Of a DNA stretch of 61,551 nt, positions 38,760-47,015 are shown piece by piece (within the stretch, counting starts at the first letter, position 1; each line of letters begins with the position of its first letter). Source of the DNA: Clostridia bacterium (lineage in GTDB: Bacteria; Bacillota; Clostridia; Christensenellales; CAG-1252); assembly GCA_017394805.1 (NCBI GenBank), contig JAFPXC010000027.1, positions 1 through 61,551 on the forward strand, written 5' to 3'. The notes beneath the pieces are model-generated. The model searched no databases and had not been told where the DNA came from. It saw only the letters and a program-made list of their open reading frames with translations. The position numbers were made by a program, and so were the translations under genes.

Positions 38760-39602
38760 TTATTCGTCAAGTACGGTAAAGGGGGCGGAATAGGGCGTGA
38801 AAGAGACGGCGACTGCGCCCGAAAGCGTGACCTTTTCGCCGTCTACGTCGAAATCGACGGGCGAAGAAAGGGAAATCGTGAGCGAATCGAACGAGATAAA
38901 GTCCACGTAGGACGAATGGTATTCGTGCCGAAACCCCAAGAAAAAGGCGCGGAAAAATGGAAAGAAAATGCGAATTTTGCCCGACAACCCCTTGCTACGC
39001 GGGGATTTGACGAGCAAAAGATGCCCACCCAAAGACTCGGGCACATACATACGATTGAAGCGAAAGCCGAAACAGCGGTCGCACTTGACGACCATAATCA
39101 AGGTATAGTCGCCCGCGTACTCCACGCCGTCCGCCGACAGTACGGCGGGAATGGCGTGCACGCGGTACTCGCGGAGCACCTCGGCGAAATAGGCAAGTCG
39201 GCCGAAACGTTTTTTGGCACGCACGTCCGCGACGTAGCCGATGGGCGTAAACGTGCCGGCCGCCAAGACGTAGGCGAACAGGCGGTCGGCCGCTTGGCCG
39301 AGCACCAATCCCTCGTGCCCCGCAAACCGCTTGCGCGCCTTGGCGCGTTCGTTGAGGGTGCCGCAGGGAACGTAGAGCACGGGGGGACGCACGGCGCCCA
39401 ACTTATTGAAGACCGAACTCAACGTGCCGTCGCCCCCGGCCACGACCAGCAAGTCGGCGTCGCGGACGCTACGGGCCACGTCGTCGTCTATGTCGACGTA
39501 GGTGACGAGGTAGGCAGAAAGGGCGGCCGCTATCTTTTGGCGTACCGCTTGCGTATAGCCGCCGCTATATTCGTTGATGATGACGATGGCACTCGGTTGC
39601 AT
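38760..39602 (-). CDS. Diacylglycerol/lipid kinase family protein (YegS/DagK-like)
   Basis: The 280-residue protein has the kinase signature VVAGGDGTLSSVFNKL and the companion PCGTLNERAK, where lipid kinases usually have GTGNDFA. The C-terminal half is the beta-sandwich of this family (SSPVDFDVDGEKV). It would phosphorylate a membrane lipid such as diacylglycerol; the substrate is inferred. The ATG has no Shine-Dalgarno sequence (a C-run lies upstream). It follows an mscS gene and a terminator hairpin. Confidence 0.85.
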   Translation of the reverse strand: MQPSAIVIINEYSGGYTQAVRQKIAAALSAYLVTYVDIDDDVARSVRDADLLVVAGGDGTLSSVFNKLGAVRPPVLYVPCGTLNERAKARKRFAGHEGLVLGQAADRLFAYVLAAGTFTPIGYVADVRAKKRFGRLAYFAEVLREYRVHAIPAVLSADGVEYAGDYTLIMVVKCDRCFGFRFNRMYVPESLGGHLLLVKSPRSKGLSGKIRIFFPFFRAFFLGFRHEYHSSYVDFISFDSLTISLSSPVDFDVDGEKVTLSGAVAVSFTPYSAPFTVLDE

Positions 39603-39623
39603 ACAATGGGGGGGTATTAACGC

Positions 39624-39650
39624 AAAAGTGGGGTACGTAGCCCCACTTTT
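39624..39650 (-). terminator. Intrinsic terminator after the second mscS
   Basis: AAAAGTGGGG and CCCCACTTTT pair around a 7-base loop, in the 69 bases between mscS and the lipid kinase gene. Confidence 0.75.
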
Positions 39651-39671
39651 GATGACCGAAGAACGAAAACG

Positions 39672-40757
39672 TCAAGAATTGGTATCTTCCAGCTTCTTGG
39701 ACGCTTCGCGCTGCTCGACGGCGAATTGCACCGCTTGCTTGGCCTCGCGGGCGGTAAAGGACGTGTCGCCCTCCTCGGCGTAACTGACCGTGACCTGCGG
39801 GAAGGGAATGGCAATGTTGTTCTCGTCGAAGATCAGTTTCATCTCGCGGTTCAACGCGCGTTGGACGATGAAATAGTCGGCCTCTTTGACCGTGGCGACC
39901 ATGAGCAGATCCACGCTGGACGCGCTGAGTTTGTCCACGCCTTTGTAGAAGGGACCTTCCACGATCTCGGGAATGGCGTTGCGAATGCGCTCGAGGTTGT
40001 TCTTGATGACCAACTCAACCTTGGGAATGGACTCGTTGTAGCCGATGGAAATGACGCAAGTGGTGACTGACATCTCCTTGGATTGGTTGATGATGGTGGA
40101 AATCTCGCTGTTGTTGACGATTTTGACGTTGCCCTGCCAATCGATGATCTTGGTGGCGCGAATGCCTATCTCGTCCACCGTGCCGCGCCAGCCGTCGATG
40201 ATGACGATGTCGCCCACGCGGAACTCGTCCTCGAACACGATGAAGATGCCCGCCAAGATGTCGCTGATCATACTCTGCGCACCGAGACCGATGATAAGAC
40301 TGAGGATACCGGCGGAGGCAAGCAACGTGGTCGTGTTGACGCCCCAGGCCGACAGCACCAAGAACACGGAAACGATGGCGATGAGGTATTTGAGGAAGTT
40401 GTTGGTAAGCTTGACGATGGTCGCGCTGCGATTGTTGCGGGTGAGGAAAATGCCCAAAAGCACACGCAAGCCCCAAATGAGAAGCCAGGCGATGGCGACG
40501 ATTTGAATCGTGCGCAACACCGACGGGATCCAATGGAAGATCGCGTTGGCGACCGCGTGCGTGCTGACGTCCTGCTTAAAGACGCTACTCGCCCCGAATA
40601 TCTGCTCGGCGAACACGAAGATGACGATGGTCGCCGCGAGCAAAACGCACAATGCGACCAAAGCGGGCACGTTGAGGGGCTTGCGCGTGGTGGCTCTGCC
40701 CGTGGGCACCGATTGGTCTACTGCTTTCTCTTTTTCGTTACGTTGACGTTTTTTCAT
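39672..40757 (-). CDS. Mechanosensitive channel, MscS family (second copy)
   Basis: A 361-residue MscS paralogue of the gene at 24879. It has a longer basic N-terminus with an extra membrane helix, the pore helix TLLASAGILSLIIGLGAQSM and the beta-domain VGDIVIIDGWRGTVDEIGIRAT. The ATG has GAGGTGGAG upstream. The gene stands alone with a terminator after it. Confidence 0.93.
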   Translation of the reverse strand: MKKRQRNEKEKAVDQSVPTGRATTRKPLNVPALVALCVLLAATIVIFVFAEQIFGASSVFKQDVSTHAVANAIFHWIPSVLRTIQIVAIAWLLIWGLRVLLGIFLTRNNRSATIVKLTNNFLKYLIAIVSVFLVLSAWGVNTTTLLASAGILSLIIGLGAQSMISDILAGIFIVFEDEFRVGDIVIIDGWRGTVDEIGIRATKIIDWQGNVKIVNNSEISTIINQSKEMSVTTCVISIGYNESIPKVELVIKNNLERIRNAIPEIVEGPFYKGVDKLSASSVDLLMVATVKEADYFIVQRALNREMKLIFDENNIAIPFPQVTVSYAEEGDTSFTAREAKQAVQFAVEQREASKKLEDTNS

Positions 40758-40847
40758 ACTCCACCTCGTTTGAGTTTGTCATTTTGGTTTAATTTGCCTA
40801 TATACGTAGGGGGCTTTCGCCGCCCATATTGCCTATATCGTCGACTA

Positions 40848-42587
40848 TCAGCCGCCCGTGCCGCTACCGTCGTCACCCGTGGTGAACTGCTCCGACCACA
40901 GGATCTCGTCGCCGTCGTACAAAGCGAAGTCGTACTCGGTAGAAGGCGACAAGCCCTCTATCTCGCCCTCGCCCTCGACGCCGTCCTCGGTCACGGTGGG
41001 CTCGACCTCAGCCGACTGCGTGCCCGCGAGAGAAGACACCTCTACGCGCAAGCTTTCATTGACCGTGTAGTCGGACGGTAAGACGAAGTGATAGGTCAAG
41101 CCGTCCGTACCGGGGAATAATTCGACCGTGGCACCGTCGAGATTCACGTCGTAGTAGCCCATCGTGAAAGTCCTCTGAGCCAAGAGCCTGTTGCCGTCGT
41201 ACAAGTATAAGGTGTAGGTGACGCCGTCCGTCAAGCCCTCTATCTCGCCGTCCGCGTGGATATAGTTATCCTCTGTCTCGGGCGTGGGAGTCGAGTATAT
41301 CTTGTCGTCCTCGGTGGTACCGACGGCGACCTGAATGGCGTCCACGATCGTATAGTCGGTGAGCGTGACGTAGTAGTACAGTACGCTGTCCGAATACTCG
41401 AAGCCGATCTCGGCGTCGTCCAAGAGATAGCTTGGCTCTTTGGTGAGAACTTCCTCTTGGCAGAGAAGGCGCTCGCCGTCGTACAACTCGAACAGGTATT
41501 TGGTGGCGGGCGTAAGGTCGGCGAAGTGACCGGAAGCAACGGTAGTGGCTCCGTCCAACTGCGGCTCCAACTTCTCCTCGCGCGCGTCCGCCCCCGTGAC
41601 GTCGCTGAGCCTGGCCACGAGGTCGGTCTCGACCGTGTAGTCGGGTAAGCCGACGGAGAACATCACCTCTATCTCGGTGGTGGCGAAACTGACCTGGGCG
41701 TTGGCGAGGAGACCACCCGAATCGGGCGCTTTCGTCCAAATATCGTTGACGTAGACGAGCCTGTCCCCGTCGTACAACTCGAACGCGTACTTGGTCTCGG
41801 ACGACAAATCCGTAAACTCGCCGTGCACGTAGACGGTATTCTCTTCCGTCTCGGCCTCGAGCATCAACTCACTGCTGAAATCCCCTGCGCTGAGCCGCGC
41901 TTTGAGACCGCTGAAGACGACGTAGTCGGGCAAACCGATGGAGAACATCACCGCCGACTGGGTGGAATCCAACGCGGCATCGGCATTTTCCACGATATAG
42001 CTCGGCGCGGGCTGCGTGGCCTGCTGCGTCCGGAAAGCGCGCGTCCAGAGCAAGCGATCGTCCTCGTAGAGACAGAAAGTGTACGCCCGGCCGCTGCCCA
42101 AATCCGTGACCACGCCGTGCGCGGTCGTCCCGTCCTCGGACGATTGGGCAAAGGGAATCTCCCACACGCGCTGACCGTCGGTATCGAGAACGGCCAAGGT
42201 AAGGGTGCCCGTGGGCGTGTAATCTACGATATGGATAGTATAAGAAATGCTACCCACGTCCTCGAATAATTCGGCCTGGGCGTTGCTTTCGGTGAAAATG
42301 CGCTGTACGATGGGAAGGGGATTGAGAATATCCAACTCGTCCGCGACCGCCACGACTACCATAGAAGCGCCCGCGACCGCTACGACGGCCGACAGCACCT
42401 TGGCGGTGATGGCTACGCGCCGTTGCTTCTTCTTGGCAACGTGCGGCACGTCGCGCTTGGGCGTATTGGGCTCGACCAAAGGCGTGGTCGTGAGCGACGG
42501 GTTGACGCCCGTAGTGACGGAATTGGGGCGGTACTCGTTGCGCGAGCGACTGCCGTTGACGATTTTTATATCATTGTATTCGCTCAC
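40848..42587 (-). CDS. Membrane-anchored protein with tandem FN3-like repeats
   Basis: The 579-residue protein has a 55-residue basic cytoplasmic part, one membrane helix (VLSAVVAVAGASMVVVAVA) and then about five tandem units of 90-95 residues, probably beta sandwiches. Each unit ends in a motif like YxFxLYDGDRLL followed by a short FxT strand. Repeats of this kind display or space ligand-binding sites on the cell surface. It ends in a glycine/serine tail with no sorting signal. The start is GTG with AAAGGGGGAG. Confidence 0.75.
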   Translation of the reverse strand: MSEYNDIKIVNGSRSRNEYRPNSVTTGVNPSLTTTPLVEPNTPKRDVPHVAKKKQRRVAITAKVLSAVVAVAGASMVVVAVADELDILNPLPIVQRIFTESNAQAELFEDVGSISYTIHIVDYTPTGTLTLAVLDTDGQRVWEIPFAQSSEDGTTAHGVVTDLGSGRAYTFCLYEDDRLLWTRAFRTQQATQPAPSYIVENADAALDSTQSAVMFSIGLPDYVVFSGLKARLSAGDFSSELMLEAETEENTVYVHGEFTDLSSETKYAFELYDGDRLVYVNDIWTKAPDSGGLLANAQVSFATTEIEVMFSVGLPDYTVETDLVARLSDVTGADAREEKLEPQLDGATTVASGHFADLTPATKYLFELYDGERLLCQEEVLTKEPSYLLDDAEIGFEYSDSVLYYYVTLTDYTIVDAIQVAVGTTEDDKIYSTPTPETEDNYIHADGEIEGLTDGVTYTLYLYDGNRLLAQRTFTMGYYDVNLDGATVELFPGTDGLTYHFVLPSDYTVNESLRVEVSSLAGTQSAEVEPTVTEDGVEGEGEIEGLSPSTEYDFALYDGDEILWSEQFTTGDDGSGTGG

Positions 42588-42621
42588 GAAACTCCCCCTT
42601 TTGAGTAATAAGTATATTTCA

Positions 42622-42650
42622 ATTATACTCTATTTACACGCTATATTCAA
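42622..42650 (-). promoter_or_regulatory. Sigma-A promoter of the FN3-like repeat gene
   Basis: On the minus strand TTGAAT (42645-42650) and TATAAT (42622-42627) are 17 bases apart, 35 bases before the GTG start. Confidence 0.75.
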
Positions 42651-42721
42651 GTGCTTGACATAATCCGTTTAATTTGAAAACTATATTTTTGAAAAAATGT
42701 GAACTTTTGTTCATAATTTTG

Positions 42722-42750
42722 TTGACAACGGGTTCGGTTTGTGGTAAAGT
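42722..42750 (+). promoter_or_regulatory. Sigma-A promoter of a small RNA
   Basis: TTGACA (42722-42727) and TAAAGT (42745-42750) are 17 bases apart. A near-palindrome (TGTGAAC and GTTCATA, about 42699-42714) lies just upstream and could bind a regulator. Confidence 0.7.
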
Positions 42751-42756
42751 AAGTAT

Positions 42757-42895
42757 GTGAATCGAATTTCACAAAACCGCTTGTCGATATCCTCCTTCGT
42801 CGGACAAGCGTTCGCCTCCTTTGAACGAAAACCGTTCGTGAAATTGATTCTCTTTTGGTTTTGGTAAGGCCCCGCCGAAAAACGGCGGGGCTTTA
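42757..42895 (+). ncRNA. Candidate small RNA with two exposed CCUCC motifs
   Basis: About 139 nt between a promoter and a GC-rich terminator (GCCCCGCCG and CGGCGGGGC, 42869-42891, then TTTACTAT). GAATCGAATTTCAC (42759-42772) pairs with GTGAAATTGATTC (42838-42850), closing a multibranch fold. Inside are a hairpin with stem CTTGTC/GACAAG and loop containing CCTCC (42791-42795), a single-stranded CCTCC (42815-42819), and a hairpin GAACG/CGTTC. CCUCC is complementary to the Shine-Dalgarno core, so it probably blocks translation of target mRNAs. No reading frame explains this gap. Confidence 0.65.
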
Positions 42896-42983
42896 CTATA
42901 CCGTTATTTCCAACGAGCGCGGAAAAGGGAACGCGTTGCGGCTTGGGTTTGGGCGTTTTGGCTTGGGCGTTTTGGCACGTCGA

Positions 42984-44006
42984 TTATTGGGTGAATAGTG
43001 CTAAAAGAGCCTGTACGTGGGGGGTTAATTGCCGCCATTCGTCCTCGGTAGGCGCGTTGGGACAGGTGGCGAGGAAGGACACTTCGTCACGAAAATCGTT
43101 GACGGAAAACGTGCGGGGGATAAGCCCGTACACCTCTAACGCGTACAACAACCGACATAGAACGGTCATGTCCGACCGTTGCTCGGCGAAAACGTATTGA
43201 ACGAGCGCGTAGGCGGCGCGGGCCTTATCGGGCAACTGCATCATCGCCTCGATCACGCGCTCGTAGGACAGCGAACGGAACGCCCGCACGACGTAGGCCA
43301 AATCGGCGCCGACGGCCGTACAAAAGCCGTCCTCGACCAAAAAATCCATCGCGTACAGCCCCGAAACGTTCACCTCGGCGGTAAGCGCGTACAAGCCCTC
43401 CCACACGCGGCGCATTTCGAGCAAAGAAACCTCTTGGAAAACGTCCGTGGCCGTGGCTATCTTGCGCACGGCGAAGATAAAGCGCGAAAACTCCTCTTGC
43501 GAAAGCCCCGCCGCGTTTTGAGCAAGGCGGCGAAGGGACACGGCGCTACTCCGCCACTCGTCGGGGGAAAGCGTAGCCTTGATCGTAGTGCCGTCAACTC
43601 TATAGGTAAGACGGCGTATCTTGTCCCGAAGGGACGCGTACCGCAACACGGACAAAGGGGATTTGAACGCGTCGCGGGGATACTGCCACGCGATGCCGAC
43701 CGAAGCCGTACTGTCGCTATCTAACTCGGCGAGCCAACTGACCGCGCGATAGATGGACGAAACCGCTTCTTTGTTGTCGCCCTCGCCCGAGCGCAAGTCG
43801 TCCACGGCAAAAACCGCGTCCAAAACGGCGTCTAACCGTGCGGCCGAAACGCCCGCTTCGCTGAGCGCGGTACCCACCGCGAGCGCCTTGCTGTCCGCGT
43901 AGGCGGGCAGGTTGTATACCCCGACGAAGGCGTACAACAACACGCAAAACCAACCGAGAAGGAGTTGCGCCAAACGGATAGAGGGATTGCGGGAGTGGGA
44001 TAGCAT
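42984..44006 (-). CDS. Exported or membrane-anchored protein of unknown function
   Basis: The 340-residue protein has one N-terminal hydrophobic segment (LAQLLLGWFCVLLYAFVGV) followed by YADSKAL, fitting a signal peptide or anchor. The rest is predicted mostly helical, and I recognise no domain. It lies downstream of a large lipoprotein gene on the same strand, with a weak terminator-like hairpin between. The ribosome binding site is poor. Confidence 0.65.
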   Translation of the reverse strand: MLSHSRNPSIRLAQLLLGWFCVLLYAFVGVYNLPAYADSKALAVGTALSEAGVSAARLDAVLDAVFAVDDLRSGEGDNKEAVSSIYRAVSWLAELDSDSTASVGIAWQYPRDAFKSPLSVLRYASLRDKIRRLTYRVDGTTIKATLSPDEWRSSAVSLRRLAQNAAGLSQEEFSRFIFAVRKIATATDVFQEVSLLEMRRVWEGLYALTAEVNVSGLYAMDFLVEDGFCTAVGADLAYVVRAFRSLSYERVIEAMMQLPDKARAAYALVQYVFAEQRSDMTVLCRLLYALEVYGLIPRTFSVNDFRDEVSFLATCPNAPTEDEWRQLTPHVQALLALFTQ

Positions 44007-44023
44007 AGCCTGAGTATCATAAT

Positions 44024-44055
44024 GGGCGGCACCCCAATGGAGTGCCGCCCGTTTT
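44024..44055. terminator. Hairpin between two envelope genes
   Basis: GGGCGGCAC and GTGCCGCCC form a 9-bp stem; a short T-run follows only on the plus strand. It may be a weak terminator or a processing site between the lipoprotein gene and the 42984 gene. Confidence 0.45.
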
Positions 44056-44074
44056 GGTTGCGTCGATAACGATA

Positions 44075-46768
44075 TTATTCGTCCGATTCAACGCGATAGT
44101 ACACCGAATCGGTATAGCCTTTGTAGGTGACGGTAACGTACTTAAAGCCCGTCGTGGACGAATCGAAGCCCTCGACGGAGAAGCCTTCGGTGATCTTGCG
44201 AGAAGAATAGTTGCCGTCGTAGTATACCCACACGTACAGTTGCAAAGATTCGATAGTATCGCCGACAGAAATCGTGCTGTTATTGCAACCGGCGTAAATG
44301 CTCTCTATGACTGCGTTGGAATAATCCATGAAACGGAAGTACACGCTGTCGGAGAAGGTCTTGTACGTGACTTTGACGCTGCGATACCCTTCGCTCGAAG
44401 AATCGAAACCGCTGACGGTATAGTCATTTATCCCGGTGCGACTGCCGTCGTCCTTGATGAGATAGACGGAGATATACTCGGGCTTCCATTGCGTGCCGAC
44501 TTCCAAACTGTACACGTTGGTGCTGACATCGATGCCGACCTCGCGGAGATTGGCGGGATCGTAGACGTAGTAGTGCGCGCTGTCGGTGAACCCTTGATAG
44601 GACACCTTCATGTTGCCGTTGCCCACCTTGGACGTATCGAAGGACGCGACCTCGAAGCCTTCGTAGACCCTCGCGTTGCGGCCATTGTCATAATATACGT
44701 CGAGATTGATTTCGGCGTCTGCGACGGTGGAATTGAGCGCTACGTGCCAATTGCCGAGATTGACGCTGATGCTCTCGATGGCGGGACTCTCGCTGTCGTA
44801 CACCACGAAACGAGCAACCGTGTTGACGACGCCGTAAGGCGTGGTAATGGCCACGGTGCCGATGGTGTCGCCCACTTTGGTGAAGTCCACGTTGGCAACC
44901 GCAACGGCGACATCGCGGCACTCGAAGCGGAAGCTTTGATGGGTGGCTCTGTCGTACACGCGATAGGAATACAAGCGGTTCTTGACATTCTCCTGCACCG
45001 CGTCGGCCGTGCTACCCTTGGCAACTCTTATCGCATTGTAGAGGCCACCGGCGGAAATGACGCCGTCTACCCGAGAGACCACGGCAATTTTGGTGTTGGG
45101 AGCGATGCCCTCGCCACTCAGAACGGCGTAGGTCTTGCCGTCCGCACCGTTGTCGAAGGACAGGGTGAACGGCACCTCGTCGATGGCGGCCCGAGGGAGT
45201 TTGCCACCGTTGCCGTCGGCACGCCACGAGAACCCGAGCGAAGAAAGCAACGCGGCGAACCGCTCCGCAGTGATGGAGGCGTCGGCAACGACGAAAGGCA
45301 CTTCACCGGACAAGACGTACCCGTTGGCGGCGGGTTGCTCCTCTTCCTCTTCCTCGCCGAAAGGCAGCTTGACCATACCCTTGATGGCGGTGAGTTTGTC
45401 ACCGATGACCTTCGCTTCGGACGCCGTAATGGCATCTACGTTCGCGGGGATAAGGGGTAACAACTCGTCGACCGTCTTGTAAAGGTCGGCATTGCCCAAT
45501 GCCAATGACAAGTCGGCTTTGGCAGAATCGGACAACTTGGCGTATTCGCCTTTGACGAAATTGACGGCAGCCGCCACGAAAGTGACGAATTTGACACCGT
45601 CGGTATCTTTGTCTTTGTTCTTGTTCCAATCATCGAAGTAGGAATAGATATTGGTAACGTCGTTGACGGTGACCGCGGACATCAAGTTGGTAACCGCGCG
45701 CAGAAGTTCGGTGTGACCGAGCAACACGTCAAACGAACCGATATCAACGCCGACCGCGGTGAGAATGCCTTTGACGGCCTTGCCGAACTCGGCCTCGTTG
45801 CCGATGGCGCTCAGCATACTGCCGAGCATCTTGCCCGTGGTGTTGACGATGGAAACCATCTCGCGATAGGAAATCTTGTCACTCGTGAGAATGCTCTTGA
45901 AACCGTTGTCGATGCCAACCTCGAGCACTTTGAGCAAAGTCTTGGCCATGGTGGACATCTCGGCGGCGGAATAATCGGCGACATTCTTGAGCATTTGCAT
46001 CACGACGGTAGCCAAGTAGTAGCCATCGTCCGAAAGGAGACAATCGTCAATCATTGCGAAGGTCGCACTGCGCAAATCGGCGCGGTTGATGCCCAACTCG
46101 GCAAGACGCGCATCCACCTTGGCAAAGTCGTAGTTATAGCTCGAATAGATGTCGATGTCGATGAGGTCAAACACAACGGTGGTGACGGCGATGGCCTTGT
46201 TGGCATCCACCTCTTTGAGCAAATTGGCGAGAACGGTCATACCCGCTTGGATATTGGCCTCGCTCAATACGTCGGAAAGCACCGTCCAAAGCGCCTCACC
46301 GGATTTGATTCGTTCGATGGCGACGTTGATGCCACCGTCCCACAAACTGTCGACCACCGTCATATAGCGAGCAAGGAAATCCTTGTCGACGCCGCTTTGA
46401 CGGAGCGCCTCGGCGATGATGGCGAATATTTCGCCGTCCTCTTCGGCGCTAAGAGAACTGTCTTCGTCTACGCGGTCGCCGAGCGTAGCGATTTTGTTGA
46501 TGAAGGGAAGCAATACTTCCTCCACCTCGGCGGTGGTGATATTGCTCGCCTGAGGCGCGGCATAATGCTCGTCGCCGACTTTGCCGCTGACGGTGCCGGC
46601 GCTACCTTGACCGCCTTGATCGTTGGTACCGTTGCCGCCATTGTCTTCGGCCGCATTGTTGCCTTGGTCGCCGTTGTTTTGACTATTCTTGTCCTTGCAG
46701 GCGAACATAGAGAACGCCAGCACGACTACGAGCATAGCGGCTATCAGAGCAATCACTATCTTTTTCAT
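44075..46768 (-). CDS. Large lipoprotein with C-terminal Ig-like repeats
   Basis: The 897-residue protein begins with a lipoprotein signal ending MFACKDK, then a Gly/Asn/Asp-rich linker. A helical region of about 400 residues follows. The C-terminal third holds bacterial Ig-like (Big_3-type) repeats, seen by the recurring VxGFDSSxxGxxxVxVxYxxxxDSVYF pattern, at least three times after residue 690. It should be anchored to the outer face of the membrane and act in adhesion or polymer binding; the ligand is unknown. It has a perfect-consensus promoter and ribosome binding site AAGGAGG. Confidence 0.8.
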   Translation of the reverse strand: MKKIVIALIAAMLVVVLAFSMFACKDKNSQNNGDQGNNAAEDNGGNGTNDQGGQGSAGTVSGKVGDEHYAAPQASNITTAEVEEVLLPFINKIATLGDRVDEDSSLSAEEDGEIFAIIAEALRQSGVDKDFLARYMTVVDSLWDGGINVAIERIKSGEALWTVLSDVLSEANIQAGMTVLANLLKEVDANKAIAVTTVVFDLIDIDIYSSYNYDFAKVDARLAELGINRADLRSATFAMIDDCLLSDDGYYLATVVMQMLKNVADYSAAEMSTMAKTLLKVLEVGIDNGFKSILTSDKISYREMVSIVNTTGKMLGSMLSAIGNEAEFGKAVKGILTAVGVDIGSFDVLLGHTELLRAVTNLMSAVTVNDVTNIYSYFDDWNKNKDKDTDGVKFVTFVAAAVNFVKGEYAKLSDSAKADLSLALGNADLYKTVDELLPLIPANVDAITASEAKVIGDKLTAIKGMVKLPFGEEEEEEQPAANGYVLSGEVPFVVADASITAERFAALLSSLGFSWRADGNGGKLPRAAIDEVPFTLSFDNGADGKTYAVLSGEGIAPNTKIAVVSRVDGVISAGGLYNAIRVAKGSTADAVQENVKNRLYSYRVYDRATHQSFRFECRDVAVAVANVDFTKVGDTIGTVAITTPYGVVNTVARFVVYDSESPAIESISVNLGNWHVALNSTVADAEINLDVYYDNGRNARVYEGFEVASFDTSKVGNGNMKVSYQGFTDSAHYYVYDPANLREVGIDVSTNVYSLEVGTQWKPEYISVYLIKDDGSRTGINDYTVSGFDSSSEGYRSVKVTYKTFSDSVYFRFMDYSNAVIESIYAGCNNSTISVGDTIESLQLYVWVYYDGNYSSRKITEGFSVEGFDSSTTGFKYVTVTYKGYTDSVYYRVESDE

Positions 46769-46817
46769 ATTCGTTCCTCCTTATTTTTGAATTGGCGTGT
46801 CGATAAGACACATTTAT

Positions 46818-46846
46818 ATTATAGTCAGTATAAGGATATTTGTCAA
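46818..46846 (-). promoter_or_regulatory. Consensus sigma-A promoter of the large lipoprotein gene
   Basis: On the minus strand TTGACA (46841-46846) and TATAAT (46818-46823) are 17 bases apart. The short leader has a GTGTC/GACAC hairpin before the ribosome binding site. Confidence 0.88.
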
Positions 46847-46942
46847 TACAATACGCTACGCTCGCCAAAGCGCGCGAAAAAGGCGGCGCGCAAGGCGGGG
46901 ATCGCGGGGGCGAGCGATAAAGGCGCACGGGCGGCCTGGTAC

Positions 46943-46976
46943 AAAAAGCCGCACTACGTCATAGGGTAAGTGCGGC
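46943..46976 (-). terminator. Intrinsic terminator after the phosphoesterase gene
   Basis: On the minus strand GCCGCACT and AGTGCGGC (46948-46976) pair and TTTTTG follows, about 40 bases past the stop codon at 47016. Confidence 0.88.
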
Positions 46977-47015
46977 AATTTGTGTATAGATCGTGCGATC
47001 GACGCGAGTCGAAAA

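Noticed and set aside
42757..42895. 6S RNA, SRP RNA or tmRNA
   Set aside because: It is too short for 6S or tmRNA, has no tRNA-like or tag-coding part, and lacks the conserved SRP tetraloop/symmetric loop sequence.
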